A stretch of 64,000 bases of DNA from Roseobacter sp. HKCCD6576-2 (lineage in GTDB: Bacteria; Pseudomonadota; Alphaproteobacteria; Rhodobacterales; Rhodobacteraceae): NCBI RefSeq assembly GCF_013179285.1, contig NZ_WVNW01000006.1, positions 1 through 64,000 on the forward strand. Direction: 5' to 3'. Positions 1-7,887 of this stretch are shown piece by piece. The notes beneath the pieces were generated by a model that was not told where the DNA came from, did not search any database, and saw only the letters and a list, made by a program, of their open reading frames with translations. The translations under genes were made by a program, and so were the position numbers. Each line of letters opens with the position of its first letter. Positions within the stretch are counted from its first letter, which is position 1.

Positions 1-2
1 AT

Positions 3-500
3 CTGAGCTCTGACAGCCTTGGGAGCTTGACGGAGGGCAACAGCGGGACGGGCTTCGCGCTGTCGATCGAGGCCGGCCAGCAGCTTGACCTTGGCTCCCG
101 ACTGTCGGTGATCCCGCAGGCACAGCTGAGCCTGTCCTCTGTCACGTTCAGTGACTTCACGAGTGAGGCGCGGGGGGAGCAGCGTGTGTCGCTGAGCGAC
201 GCGTCCAGCCAGCAGCTGCGTCTTGGGCTTGAGTTTGCGGCGCAGGATCAGGGGGCGAGTGGCCTCTATGGGATCGTGAACCTGTACCATGATTTCGGCG
301 CGGGTAGCACGGTGGAGGTGGCCGGCGCGTCGCTGACGAGCGAGAATGAGGCCTGGGCGCTTGGGGTTGGCCTTGGGGGCCGCTATGCGTGGACTGACCG
401 CGTGGACCTGTTCGGCGAGGCCTCCTATGCCACCGGGCTCGGCAACGCCGGGGATGCCAGCGCCCTCAGCGCAAGCGCAGGGCTGAAAGTGGTGTTCTAG
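3..500 (+). CDS. Autotransporter outer-membrane beta-barrel, C-terminal part (5' end outside window)
   Basis: The reading frame is open from the first bases of the window and stops with TAG at 498-500, so this is the 3' end of a longer gene. The translation alternates polar and hydrophobic residues in short strands with repeated Gly/Leu/Tyr turns, as in a type V autotransporter translocator. It ends in a terminal Phe (AGLKVVF), the usual C-terminal signal for BAM-dependent outer-membrane insertion. The passenger domain and signal peptide are not visible, so the secreted function is unknown. The gene downstream, mutL, is unrelated. The barrel assignment is fairly firm; anything more specific would be a guess. 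Confidence 0.75.
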   Translation: MSSDSLGSLTEGNSGTGFALSIEAGQQLDLGSRLSVIPQAQLSLSSVTFSDFTSEARGEQRVSLSDASSQQLRLGLEFAAQDQGASGLYGIVNLYHDFGAGSTVEVAGASLTSENEAWALGVGLGGRYAWTDRVDLFGEASYATGLGNAGDASALSASAGLKVVF

Positions 501-858
501 AGGGGCGGCCGCACAAATGGATACAGGAGCACTGCACGTGAGCGCGCTTCGGTGATGGCGGTGTACGCTGCAGACTAAATGGGCGGCGTTCTAGCCCGAA
601 AAGCAGGAGGCCGCCCTGTCGCGGTCCGTGACATCAATCATGATGCCTTACAGCACAGCGATTTTCGAGGAACACGTCGCAAGTGCAAACACAGATAGGC
701 TGCCTGCTGAAGCTCCCCCATCTCCGTCTCCAGCCGAATCACAGCACGACCAAAAGACCGACGCGCGTTGCATGTGTTCCCATATTGTTCTACAATCAAA
801 ATGCTCGCGCGGTTATCGGATCCGAGTCTGATGGCCAGCAACCAATGGGGGACCACTG
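501..858. other. Intergenic region between autotransporter and mutL
   Basis: This stretch holds no ORF that looks coding; the two short ORFs here have poor composition and no homology I recognise. A 7-base inverted repeat, GGGCGGC at 581-587 and GCCGCCC at 610-616, is too widely spaced and lacks a T-tract, so I do not call it a terminator. The mutL promoter probably lies here, but I cannot pick it out. Confidence 0.5.
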
Positions 859-2739
859 ATGACGCTCTCGGCAACTGTTGAACAGATCACGCGCCCGCAA
901 ATCCGTCAGCTTGATGACATTGCAATCAACAGAATTGCAGCAGGGGAGGTGGTCGAACGGCCAGCCGCCGCCGTGAAAGAATTAGTCGAGAACGCCATCG
1001 ATGCCGGTGCACGGCGTATCAACATCGACATCGCGCATGGTGGCAAAACGCTCATACGAGTTACGGACGATGGCTGCGGCATGACCCCGGACGATCTGCC
1101 ACTCGCTCTTGCGCGTCATGCAACGTCCAAGATCGACGGGAGCAACCTTGAAAATATTGCAACCTTCGGGTTCCGGGGGGAAGCCCTGCCATCCTTGAGC
1201 GCGGTTGGTCGGTTGATCGTGACCAGCCGAGCGGAAGGGTTCGACGCGGCTGTGCTGGCGGTGTCGGGCGGCTGCGCAGAGCCTGTGGCACCGGCAGCCC
1301 TTGGTGGTGGAACGGTGGTCGAGTTGCGCGATCTGTTTTATGCGACCCCCGCGCGGTTGAAGTTCCTCCGATCAGACCGGGCTGAAACGCAGGCCATAAC
1401 CGAGATCGCAAAGAGACTTGCGATCGCGGAGCCCGGTATCAGCTTCACGCTGCAGGATTTCAGTGGTGAAGGCGACGGCAGAGTCACATTTCGAGCCGAG
1501 GCGGAGTCAGGTGACGTTCTCGAGGCGCTCAAACATCGAGTTCAGCATGTGCTTGGCAAAGAGTTCACGGAAAACGCGTTGCCCATCGATGCGACACGGG
1601 AGGGTATGCGGCTGATCGGATATGCTGCCCTGCCTACCTTTTCTCGAGGCGCGGCCGTGATGCAGCATTTCTTCGTCAATGGTCGTCCCGTGCGCGACAA
1701 GGTTCTGATCGGAGCCCTCCGCAATGCCTATTCCGACTTTCTCAGCAGGGACCGTCATCCAGCGGCGGTCCTGTTCATCGATTGCGACCCGAAAAAGGTT
1801 GATGTGAACGTACATCCAGCCAAGGCGGAAGTGCGGTTCCGCGATCCGGGCCAAGTCCGGGGCCTTGTCATTGCCGCCTTGAAGGCCGCGCTGTCGGGGG
1901 CAGGGCACAGAGCCTCCTCCACTGTGGCGAATGCAGCGCTAGGTTCCATGAGGCCTGAGCCGACAAAGCAAGCCCGCGTCTACCAGATGCAGCGTCCGTC
2001 CGCTGGCGCTTTGCGGGCCGCTCATGCCGCGCAAGCGCCGAAGTTTCCCGAGTTAAACGATGCCGTCAGCGGCCAGATCGCAGAGGAATTTGCCGCCACC
2101 GAACCGAACTGTGAGACGGGTGCGCATGATCAGCAAAACGAGAGTCCTACGACAGAAGACCGTCCTCTCGGAGCCGCCCGCTGCCAAGTGCATGAGAACT
2201 ACATCATCGCGCAGACGCGCGATGGGATTGTCATCGTGGATCAGCACGCGGCACACGAACGCTTGGTCTACGAACGACTGAAGACACAGGCGGCTGAAAA
2301 CGGGACTGCGAGTCAGGCGCTTTTGATCCCGGAAATCATCGAACTCGGAGATGCAGAGGCTGCCCGTGTACTCGAAGTTGCGGATGATCTGAAGGCACTC
2401 GGGCTTGTCATAGAGCAATTCGGAGGATCCTCCGTTGCGGTGCGGGAAACCCCTGCCTTGCTCGGAGAGGTCAATGCGGAGGCGCTTGTGCGTGACGTAG
2501 CTGACGAGTTGATTGCAGATGGGAGCAGCGACCTCGTAAAAACTCGGATCGATGCAATTCTCAGCCGTGTGGCCTGCCACGGATCAATTCGATCCGGGCG
2601 CCGTATGCTTGCAGATGAAATGAATGCGTTGCTCCGCCAGATGGAGGCCACACCGCACTCAGGTCAATGCAATCACGGCCGACCGACCTATGTTGAGTTG
2701 AAACTGTCGGACATCGAAAAGCTATTTGGAAGAGCCTAA
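859..2739 (+). CDS. mutL: DNA mismatch repair protein MutL
   Basis: MutL couples MutS mismatch recognition to strand incision and helicase loading. The 626-residue product has the GHKL ATPase motifs of the family near the N terminus: ELVENAIDAGA, DDGCGM and GFRGEAL. A variable linker follows at about residues 340-430, then the C-terminal dimerisation domain. That domain carries the endonuclease motif DQHAAHERLVYE (DQHA-x2-E-x4-E), ACHGS and CNHGRP, so this is an endonuclease-type MutL as in bacteria lacking MutH. The ATG at 859 is about 20 residues before the conserved IRQLDDIAINRIAAGE. The gene appears monocistronic and convergent with the regulator downstream. Confidence 0.97.
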   Translation: MTLSATVEQITRPQIRQLDDIAINRIAAGEVVERPAAAVKELVENAIDAGARRINIDIAHGGKTLIRVTDDGCGMTPDDLPLALARHATSKIDGSNLENIATFGFRGEALPSLSAVGRLIVTSRAEGFDAAVLAVSGGCAEPVAPAALGGGTVVELRDLFYATPARLKFLRSDRAETQAITEIAKRLAIAEPGISFTLQDFSGEGDGRVTFRAEAESGDVLEALKHRVQHVLGKEFTENALPIDATREGMRLIGYAALPTFSRGAAVMQHFFVNGRPVRDKVLIGALRNAYSDFLSRDRHPAAVLFIDCDPKKVDVNVHPAKAEVRFRDPGQVRGLVIAALKAALSGAGHRASSTVANAALGSMRPEPTKQARVYQMQRPSAGALRAAHAAQAPKFPELNDAVSGQIAEEFAATEPNCETGAHDQQNESPTTEDRPLGAARCQVHENYIIAQTRDGIVIVDQHAAHERLVYERLKTQAAENGTASQALLIPEIIELGDAEAARVLEVADDLKALGLVIEQFGGSSVAVRETPALLGEVNAEALVRDVADELIADGSSDLVKTRIDAILSRVACHGSIRSGRRMLADEMNALLRQMEATPHSGQCNHGRPTYVELKLSDIEKLFGRA

Positions 2740-2880
2740 TGGGGTCGATTCAGACGGTGTGCCGAACCGAGCGGTGAGACATGTGAGAGCGGGTCTCCCA
2801 GGTCTTGGGTTCCGGCAAGTCTGCGTTTGCCGATGATCTGACCGAGCTGTTTTGTATTTCAGTAGATGATGATAATGCCA

Positions 2881-3552
2881 TTAAAGACCAGACGCGGCTT
2901 CCGTTACAGGCTTGAGGGATGCCATAAGGTGATGAAACTTTTCGCCTTGTACGGCAACGTGAGACCGAATTGCCGATGCGGCAGCATCCCCATCACCAGC
3001 CTCTAGAGCGGCAACGATCTCTTTGTGTTCGCCCATGGACTGACGCAACCGCCCGCGCAACCGCAACTGCATGCGTCGAAACGGCTGTAGCCGCTTGTGC
3101 AAGCCAAGGCACTCCCGTTCAAGGAAGCCGTTGCCCGACTGCCTGTAGAGGATTGCGTGAAAACGCTCGTTCTCCCCGTAATACCCATCCGCATCCCGCG
3201 CCTCGACAGCCGCGTTGCATCGATCGTTGGTTACATGCAGTTCGGCCAGTGCTGCATCGGTGATGCGCGTGGCTGCGAGGCGCGCGCAAATGGCCTCAAG
3301 CTCTGCCATAACCTCGAACATTTCCAGAAGCTCGACCGGGCCCGGCTGCCTCACAAAGACACCCCTACGCGGCACTGCCTCGACCAACCCCGAAAGCGCA
3401 AGCCGTTGCAACGCCTCTCGGATCGGTGTGCGAGAAACTTCGAACCGGTCGGCCAGTTGCACCTCGTCGAGGCGATCCCCGTCGGCTAATGTGCCATCGA
3501 AAATCATCTGTTCCAGCACTTCGGCGATTTTGTCAGCGCGGCGTACATCCAT
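2881..3552 (-). CDS. matR: GntR-family regulator (FCD subfamily), MatR-like malonate repressor
   Basis: The 223-residue protein has an N-terminal winged helix-turn-helix (DGDRLDEVQLADRFEVSRTP then REALQRLALSGLVEAVP). An all-helical FCD effector domain follows, with metal/ligand-type His residues (NERFHAILY, IRSHVAVQ). It is divergent from a malonate uptake and catabolism operon and reads away from a shared 138-base intergenic region that holds a GntR-type palindrome. This matches the matR arrangement known in rhizobia, where MatR responds to malonate. The family assignment is firm. The malonate role rests on context. Confidence 0.85.
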   Translation of the reverse strand: MDVRRADKIAEVLEQMIFDGTLADGDRLDEVQLADRFEVSRTPIREALQRLALSGLVEAVPRRGVFVRQPGPVELLEMFEVMAELEAICARLAATRITDAALAELHVTNDRCNAAVEARDADGYYGENERFHAILYRQSGNGFLERECLGLHKRLQPFRRMQLRLRGRLRQSMGEHKEIVAALEAGDGDAAASAIRSHVAVQGEKFHHLMASLKPVTEAASGL

Positions 3553-3596
3553 AGTTTGTATTTAGATATGTACATTTCAGAACGCAAGATCCTCTA

Positions 3597-3610
3597 TCTT
3601 GTATACAGGA
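3597..3610 (+). promoter_or_regulatory. Candidate MatR operator
   Basis: TCTTGTATACAGGA is a near-perfect dyad (CTTGTATACAGG) in the matR-to-TRAP intergenic region, 81 bases before the binding-protein ATG. As I recall it, the operator reported for Rhizobium leguminosarum MatR is TCTTGTA/TACACGA, which this matches at 13 of 14 positions. It also fits the general FCD pattern TTGTnnnACAA. Binding itself is inference. Confidence 0.6.
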
Positions 3611-3690
3611 CGGTTGCTCCACAAAACAAAACATGCGATAGGCTGTCAACCTCGATTGGGGAGTCGGGGATTCGTTTTGGGAGGAAACCA

Positions 3691-4671
3691 ATGAACAAAA
3701 CCTTGATTTCAAAGGCCGCCGCCCTCGCCCTGCTGGCCGGTAGTGCCTCTGCGCAGGAACTGCGCCTGTCGCATCAGTGGTCTACGCAGGACATCCGCCA
3801 CCAGGTCGCTCAGATCGTTGCGGACCGGGTGGCTGAGGCCGATGTCGGGCTCGAGATCACCATCTACCCCTCTCGCTCGCTCTTCGCCCCGCGCGAGCAG
3901 TACAACCCGCTCAGCCGTGGCCAGCTCGATATGACCGTGCTCCCGCTCAGCTACGCTGGCGGACAGCGTCCCGCCTACAACCTTACCCTCATGCCCGGTC
4001 TCGTGCGCAACCACGACCATGCCGCGCGTCTCGTCGACAGCCCCTTCATGGACCGCATGGAGGAAATCATGGCCGAGGATGACGTGATGGTCCTCGTCCA
4101 CGGCTATCTGGCCGGCGGTTTCGCCGGTGTCGATGGCTGCATCACCGGACCAGCTGAAATCGACGGCCTTCAGACCCGCGCCGCAGGCCGCGCGTTCGAG
4201 CAGATGCTGGCTGGTGCCGGCGCCTCGATCACCTCAATGGCGTCGTCCGAGATCTACAACGCGATGCAAACGGGTGTTCTGGATGCCGCCAACACGTCCT
4301 CCTCGTCCTTCGTGTCGTTCCGCATCTACGAGCAGGTGGACTGCTACACCCCCGCTGCCGACACGGCGCTTTGGTTCATGTATCAGCCGCTCCTGATGAA
4401 CAAGCCGACCTTCGACGACCTGACCGAGGAACAGCAGGAGGCCCTGATGGCCGCCGCCGCCGAGGCCGAGACGTTCTACCTGGAACAAGCCAAGGCCGAG
4501 GATACAGCATCCGTCGAAGTCTTCGAGGCCGCGGGCGTTGAGATCGCGGAAATGACTGCAGAGGATTTTGAGGCCTGGCGCGCGCTAGCACATGAAACCT
4601 CCTACGCCGCCTTCGTCGCGGACTATCCCGAGGGCCAGGAACTGCTGGATTTGGCGCTGGCCGTCGAGTAA
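3691..4671 (+). CDS. dctP: TRAP transporter substrate-binding protein (DctP family), likely malonate
   Basis: This periplasmic receptor captures an organic acid for a TRAP transporter. The 326-residue product begins with a signal peptide (KTLISKAAALALLAGSASAQ) and shows the DctP core: LRLSHQW near the mature N terminus, the central TRAAGRAFEQML segment that supplies the carboxylate-binding Arg, and SSEIYNAMQTGVLDA. The start at 3691 is preceded by GGGAGGAA and gives a clean signal peptide. An upstream in-frame ATG at 3556 would overlap the operator. The gene heads an operon with both TRAP permeases and the two malonate enzymes, so malonate is the likely ligand, as for MatPQM of Sinorhizobium. 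Ligand specificity is inferred. Confidence 0.9.
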   Translation: MNKTLISKAAALALLAGSASAQELRLSHQWSTQDIRHQVAQIVADRVAEADVGLEITIYPSRSLFAPREQYNPLSRGQLDMTVLPLSYAGGQRPAYNLTLMPGLVRNHDHAARLVDSPFMDRMEEIMAEDDVMVLVHGYLAGGFAGVDGCITGPAEIDGLQTRAAGRAFEQMLAGAGASITSMASSEIYNAMQTGVLDAANTSSSSFVSFRIYEQVDCYTPAADTALWFMYQPLLMNKPTFDDLTEEQQEALMAAAAEAETFYLEQAKAEDTASVEVFEAAGVEIAEMTAEDFEAWRALAHETSYAAFVADYPEGQELLDLALAVE

Positions 4672-4680
4672 TCCTTCCCT

Positions 4681-4709
4681 TCCGGGCCGCCCCATTGCGG
4701 CGGCCCGGA
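4681..4709 (+). terminator. Strong intercistronic stem-loop after the TRAP binding-protein gene
   Basis: TCCGGGCCGCC (4681-4691) and GGCGGCCCGGA (4699-4709) form a perfect 11-base stem with a 7-base loop, 10 bases after the dctP stop. No T-tract follows. It is therefore more likely an mRNA-stabilising or partial-attenuation hairpin, making more binding protein than permease, than a full terminator. Confidence 0.6.
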
Positions 4710-4744
4710 CCACAGGACTTTCACTAAGGCACGAGGAGGCTGGT

Positions 4745-5293
4745 ATGGCTGGCCAGAGTTCGGGCGCTGTCGCGCGCTCCGGGGACAACCCGTTTCTTAA
4801 AGGCGTGGCATTTCTGTCGCTCTTGTCGGGCTGGACCGCTGCCGCGCTGATCGTGATCTCTGTGATCATCACCTGCCAGATGATCTTTGTGCGTTTTGTA
4901 CTGAACCAGTCGACGATCTGGCAGACCGAAGCGGTCGTCTACATGATCATCGCAGCAACCATGTTAGGATTGCCATATGTGCAGTACTTGCGCGGCCATG
5001 TGAACGTGGATCTGATCCCGCTCGCGCTGCCGATGCGCCTGCGCAAGGTGTTGTTCTTCGTGACCATGACGACGGCCAGCGCAATCATTTGCATCATGGC
5101 TTTTTATTCCTTTGAGTATTGGCACATCGCGTGGGAGCGGAACTGGCGGTCCGACACGGTCTGGGGCGTGCGGCTCTGGATTCCGTATCTAGCGCTTCCC
5201 ATCGGCTTCGCGCTCTTCATCCTGCAGCTTATCGCCGACATGGTCGCCGTCGCCATCGGCGTCGATATGCCCTTCGGCTTGGAGGACGGATAA
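4745..5293 (+). CDS. dctQ: TRAP transporter small permease (DctQ family)
   Basis: The 182-residue membrane protein has four hydrophobic segments (about residues 25-47, 60-75, 95-118 and 140-165), as in DctQ subunits, and the typical YLRGHVNVDL turn after the second. It partners the large permease next to it for sodium-driven uptake. The start at 4745 follows ACGAGGAGGC. The TAA stop shares its last base with the next gene's ATG at 5293, so translation is probably coupled. Confidence 0.9.
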   Translation: MAGQSSGAVARSGDNPFLKGVAFLSLLSGWTAAALIVISVIITCQMIFVRFVLNQSTIWQTEAVVYMIIAATMLGLPYVQYLRGHVNVDLIPLALPMRLRKVLFFVTMTTASAIICIMAFYSFEYWHIAWERNWRSDTVWGVRLWIPYLALPIGFALFILQLIADMVAVAIGVDMPFGLEDG

Positions 5294-6609
5294 TGGATCC
5301 TCTTGTCCTCGGCACGCTGGTCGCCTTCTTCACCATCCTTGTCTTGTTTTCGGGCGTATCCGTCGCCACGGGGTTGCTGATCGTCTCGGCCGGTTTTCTG
5401 ACTGTCTTCGACGGGTTACGGTCCCTAGAGTTGATGCCGGAGATCATGTTGGGCAAGCTCAACAATTTTGCACTTCTGTCGATCCCGATGTTCATTATCA
5501 TGGGGGCTGCGATAGCCTCTACGCGCGCCGGGGCCGATCTCTACGAAGCGCTGGAGCGCTGGCTCACCCGCGTTCCAGGCGGCCTGGTGATTTCCAATCT
5601 TGGGGCCTGCGCGCTGTTTTCGGCGATGTCAGGCTCCAGCCCCGCGACCTGCGCGGCCATCGGCAAGATGGGGATACCCGAGATGCGCAATCGCGGCTAT
5701 CCCGACGAGGTGGCATCGGGCTCCATCGCGGCGGGCGGCACGCTCGGCATTTTGATCCCGCCCTCCGTTACCATGATCGTCTACGGGATCGCGACCGAAA
5801 CCTCAATTGGGCGGCTCTTCCTCGCCGGCGTGTTCCCCGGACTGATGCTGGTGGGTCTCTTCATGATCTGGTCGCTGTACTCGACTGCGCGGTCGGGCAA
5901 TATGCAGGTGCTCAGCAAGGTCGCCTATACTTGGAAGCAGAAATTCGAGATCCTGCCGCGCGTCGCGCCCTTCATCCTGATCATCCTGGGCGTGCTCTAT
6001 GCCATGTATGGCGGCGTCGCGACGCCGTCGGAGACCGCGGCCGTGGGCGCGCTGATGTGCCTGATCATCGCGATGATCATCTACAAACTGTGGAATCCCA
6101 AGGAACTCTGGGTCGTGCTGCGCGACAGCACCAGGGAATCGGTGATGATCCTGTTCATCATCGGTGCCGCGGGTGTGTTCAGCTTCATGCTCAGTTCGCT
6201 CTTCATTACGCAGGCCATCGCCGAGTGGATCGGCACGCTCGACGTGAACCCATGGGTGCTGATGTTCGCGGTGAACATCTTTCTGCTGATCGCCGGCTTC
6301 TTCCTGCCGCCCGTGGCCGTGATCCTGATGGCCGCCCCGATCCTTTTGCCGATCATCACGACGGCGGGGTTCGACCCGATATGGTTCGCGGTGATCCTGA
6401 CGATCAATATGGAGATCGGGTTGATTTCGCCACCGGTGGGTCTGAACCTATATGTGATCAATGGCATTGCACCCGAGATCAAGCTGAAGACGATCCTTAA
6501 GGGCTCCTTGCCTTACGTAGCCTGCATGGTGATCGCGATCATCATCCTATGCTTCTTTCCGGGCATTGCCACTTGGTTACCTGACGCCGTGATGGGACCG
6601 CAGATATGA
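5293..6609 (+). CDS. dctM: TRAP transporter large permease (DctM family)
   Basis: The 438-residue integral membrane protein has about 11-12 hydrophobic segments and DctM hallmarks: FALLSIPMFIIMG, FSAMSGSSPATCAAIGKMGI, and SIAAGGTLGILIPPSVTMIVYG. The C-terminal EIGLISPPVGLNLYVING is also typical. It forms the transport channel with the DctQ subunit. The ATG at 5293 overlaps the dctQ stop, and the TGA at 6607-6609 overlaps the ATG of the decarboxylase gene, so transport and catabolism are in one transcript. Confidence 0.95.
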   Translation: MDPLVLGTLVAFFTILVLFSGVSVATGLLIVSAGFLTVFDGLRSLELMPEIMLGKLNNFALLSIPMFIIMGAAIASTRAGADLYEALERWLTRVPGGLVISNLGACALFSAMSGSSPATCAAIGKMGIPEMRNRGYPDEVASGSIAAGGTLGILIPPSVTMIVYGIATETSIGRLFLAGVFPGLMLVGLFMIWSLYSTARSGNMQVLSKVAYTWKQKFEILPRVAPFILIILGVLYAMYGGVATPSETAAVGALMCLIIAMIIYKLWNPKELWVVLRDSTRESVMILFIIGAAGVFSFMLSSLFITQAIAEWIGTLDVNPWVLMFAVNIFLLIAGFFLPPVAVILMAAPILLPIITTAGFDPIWFAVILTINMEIGLISPPVGLNLYVINGIAPEIKLKTILKGSLPYVACMVIAIIILCFFPGIATWLPDAVMGPQI

Positions 6610-7877
6610 CAATTCTCAATGACCTCCTATCCACCGTATTCGAGCGCCGCCCACGCTGGGGCCGGGTGACGCGGGACGACCGTCCCTTCGAGGCACTGAC
6701 CGCCGACCTGATTGGAGCTACGGGCGAGATATCGGGCATGAATGTGGCCCGTGTGATCCTGGAGCGCTTCGCCGCCTCGGACGACCAGGAGAAGCTCAGC
6801 TTCTTCCGACATCTCGCGACCGGGATGGCGATTGAGCCCGCTCAGGTGCGCGCCGCGCTCGATGCCTACGAAGCCGGGCAATCCAAGGCCAGCTACCGCG
6901 CCTTCACGACCGCCGCCGAGCCGCCCCGGCAGGAACTCATCCGCCGCCTCAACCAGGTACCGGGCGCCACAAAGGAACTGGTTGCCATGCGCGCCGACCT
7001 GCTCCGGTTGAGCCGTGGCGAAGCGTCATTGGAGGCGCTGGACCTCGATTTCCGTCACCTTTTCTCAAGCTGGTTCAACCGCGGTTTCCTCGTGCTGCGC
7101 CCGATCAACTGGGAAAGCCCAGCCCATATCCTCGAGAAGATCATCGCTTACGAGGCCGTCCACGCTATCGACAGCTGGGAGGACTTGCGCCGCCGGGTGG
7201 AGCCTGTGGATCGGCGCTGCTTTACCTTCTTTCATCCCGCAATGCCCGACGAGCCGCTGATCTTTGTCGAGGTTGCCCTTACAACGGGGATCGCCGGGTC
7301 CGTGCAGGCCGTCCTGTCGGGCGAGCGCGATATGCTCGCCGCCCAGGACGCCGATACGGCCGTGTTCTATTCGATCTCGAACTGCCAGGCAGGGCTGGCC
7401 AGCATCTCTTTCGGTAATTCTTTGATCAAGCAGGTCGCGGCCGATCTCTCGACGGAGCTGGCGGGGTTGAAGACCTTCGTGACTTTGTCACCCATCCCGG
7501 GACTTACTGCCTGGATGGAAGCCCATGCCCCTGACGCCGACCGTGAAGACGATGATTGCTTGCGCGCATTTGCGGCGCGTTATCTCACAACGGCCAAGCG
7601 GCCCGATGGCCTGCCGCTCGATCCCGTAGCGCGCTTCCACCTCGGCAACGGCGCCGAGGTGCACCGTGTGCATGCCAAGGCCGACGTCTCCGAAAAGGGG
7701 TTACGGCAGTCGGGCGGCGCGATGGTCAACTACCTCTACGATCTCGGCAGTGTGGCGCAGAACCACGAGCGCTTCGCCACCTCCTACGAAATCGCAGCCT
7801 CGTCCGAAATCAGAGCGCTGGCAGCAGTCGCAGAAAAAGCCGTCGAAAAAGAGGCCGACCGGCGGGCTAACGTGTAG
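6606..7877 (+). CDS. matA: Malonyl-CoA decarboxylase
   Basis: The enzyme decarboxylates malonyl-CoA to acetyl-CoA and CO2. The 423-residue product matches the family throughout: a helical N-terminal half, then the GNAT-like catalytic half with HPAMPDEPLIFVEVALTTGI, FYSISNCQAGLASISFGNSLIKQV and TLSPIPGL. The conserved catalytic-type Ser and His residues (NCQAGLASISFG; FHLGNGAEVHR) are present. It overlaps the dctM stop by 4 bases (ATGA) and is followed by the synthetase. Malonate is activated by MatB and decarboxylated here. Confidence 0.95.
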   Translation: MTILNDLLSTVFERRPRWGRVTRDDRPFEALTADLIGATGEISGMNVARVILERFAASDDQEKLSFFRHLATGMAIEPAQVRAALDAYEAGQSKASYRAFTTAAEPPRQELIRRLNQVPGATKELVAMRADLLRLSRGEASLEALDLDFRHLFSSWFNRGFLVLRPINWESPAHILEKIIAYEAVHAIDSWEDLRRRVEPVDRRCFTFFHPAMPDEPLIFVEVALTTGIAGSVQAVLSGERDMLAAQDADTAVFYSISNCQAGLASISFGNSLIKQVAADLSTELAGLKTFVTLSPIPGLTAWMEAHAPDADREDDDCLRAFAARYLTTAKRPDGLPLDPVARFHLGNGAEVHRVHAKADVSEKGLRQSGGAMVNYLYDLGSVAQNHERFATSYEIAASSEIRALAAVAEKAVEKEADRRANV

Positions 7878-7887
7878 GAGCAACTCA

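Noticed and set aside
581-616. GGGCGGC/GCCGCCC repeat as a terminator for the autotransporter gene
   Set aside because: The arms are 22 bases apart and no T-run follows.
628-874. Two short ORFs on opposite strands upstream of mutL
   Set aside because: No ribosome site, no domain, and they overlap each other and the mutL start region.
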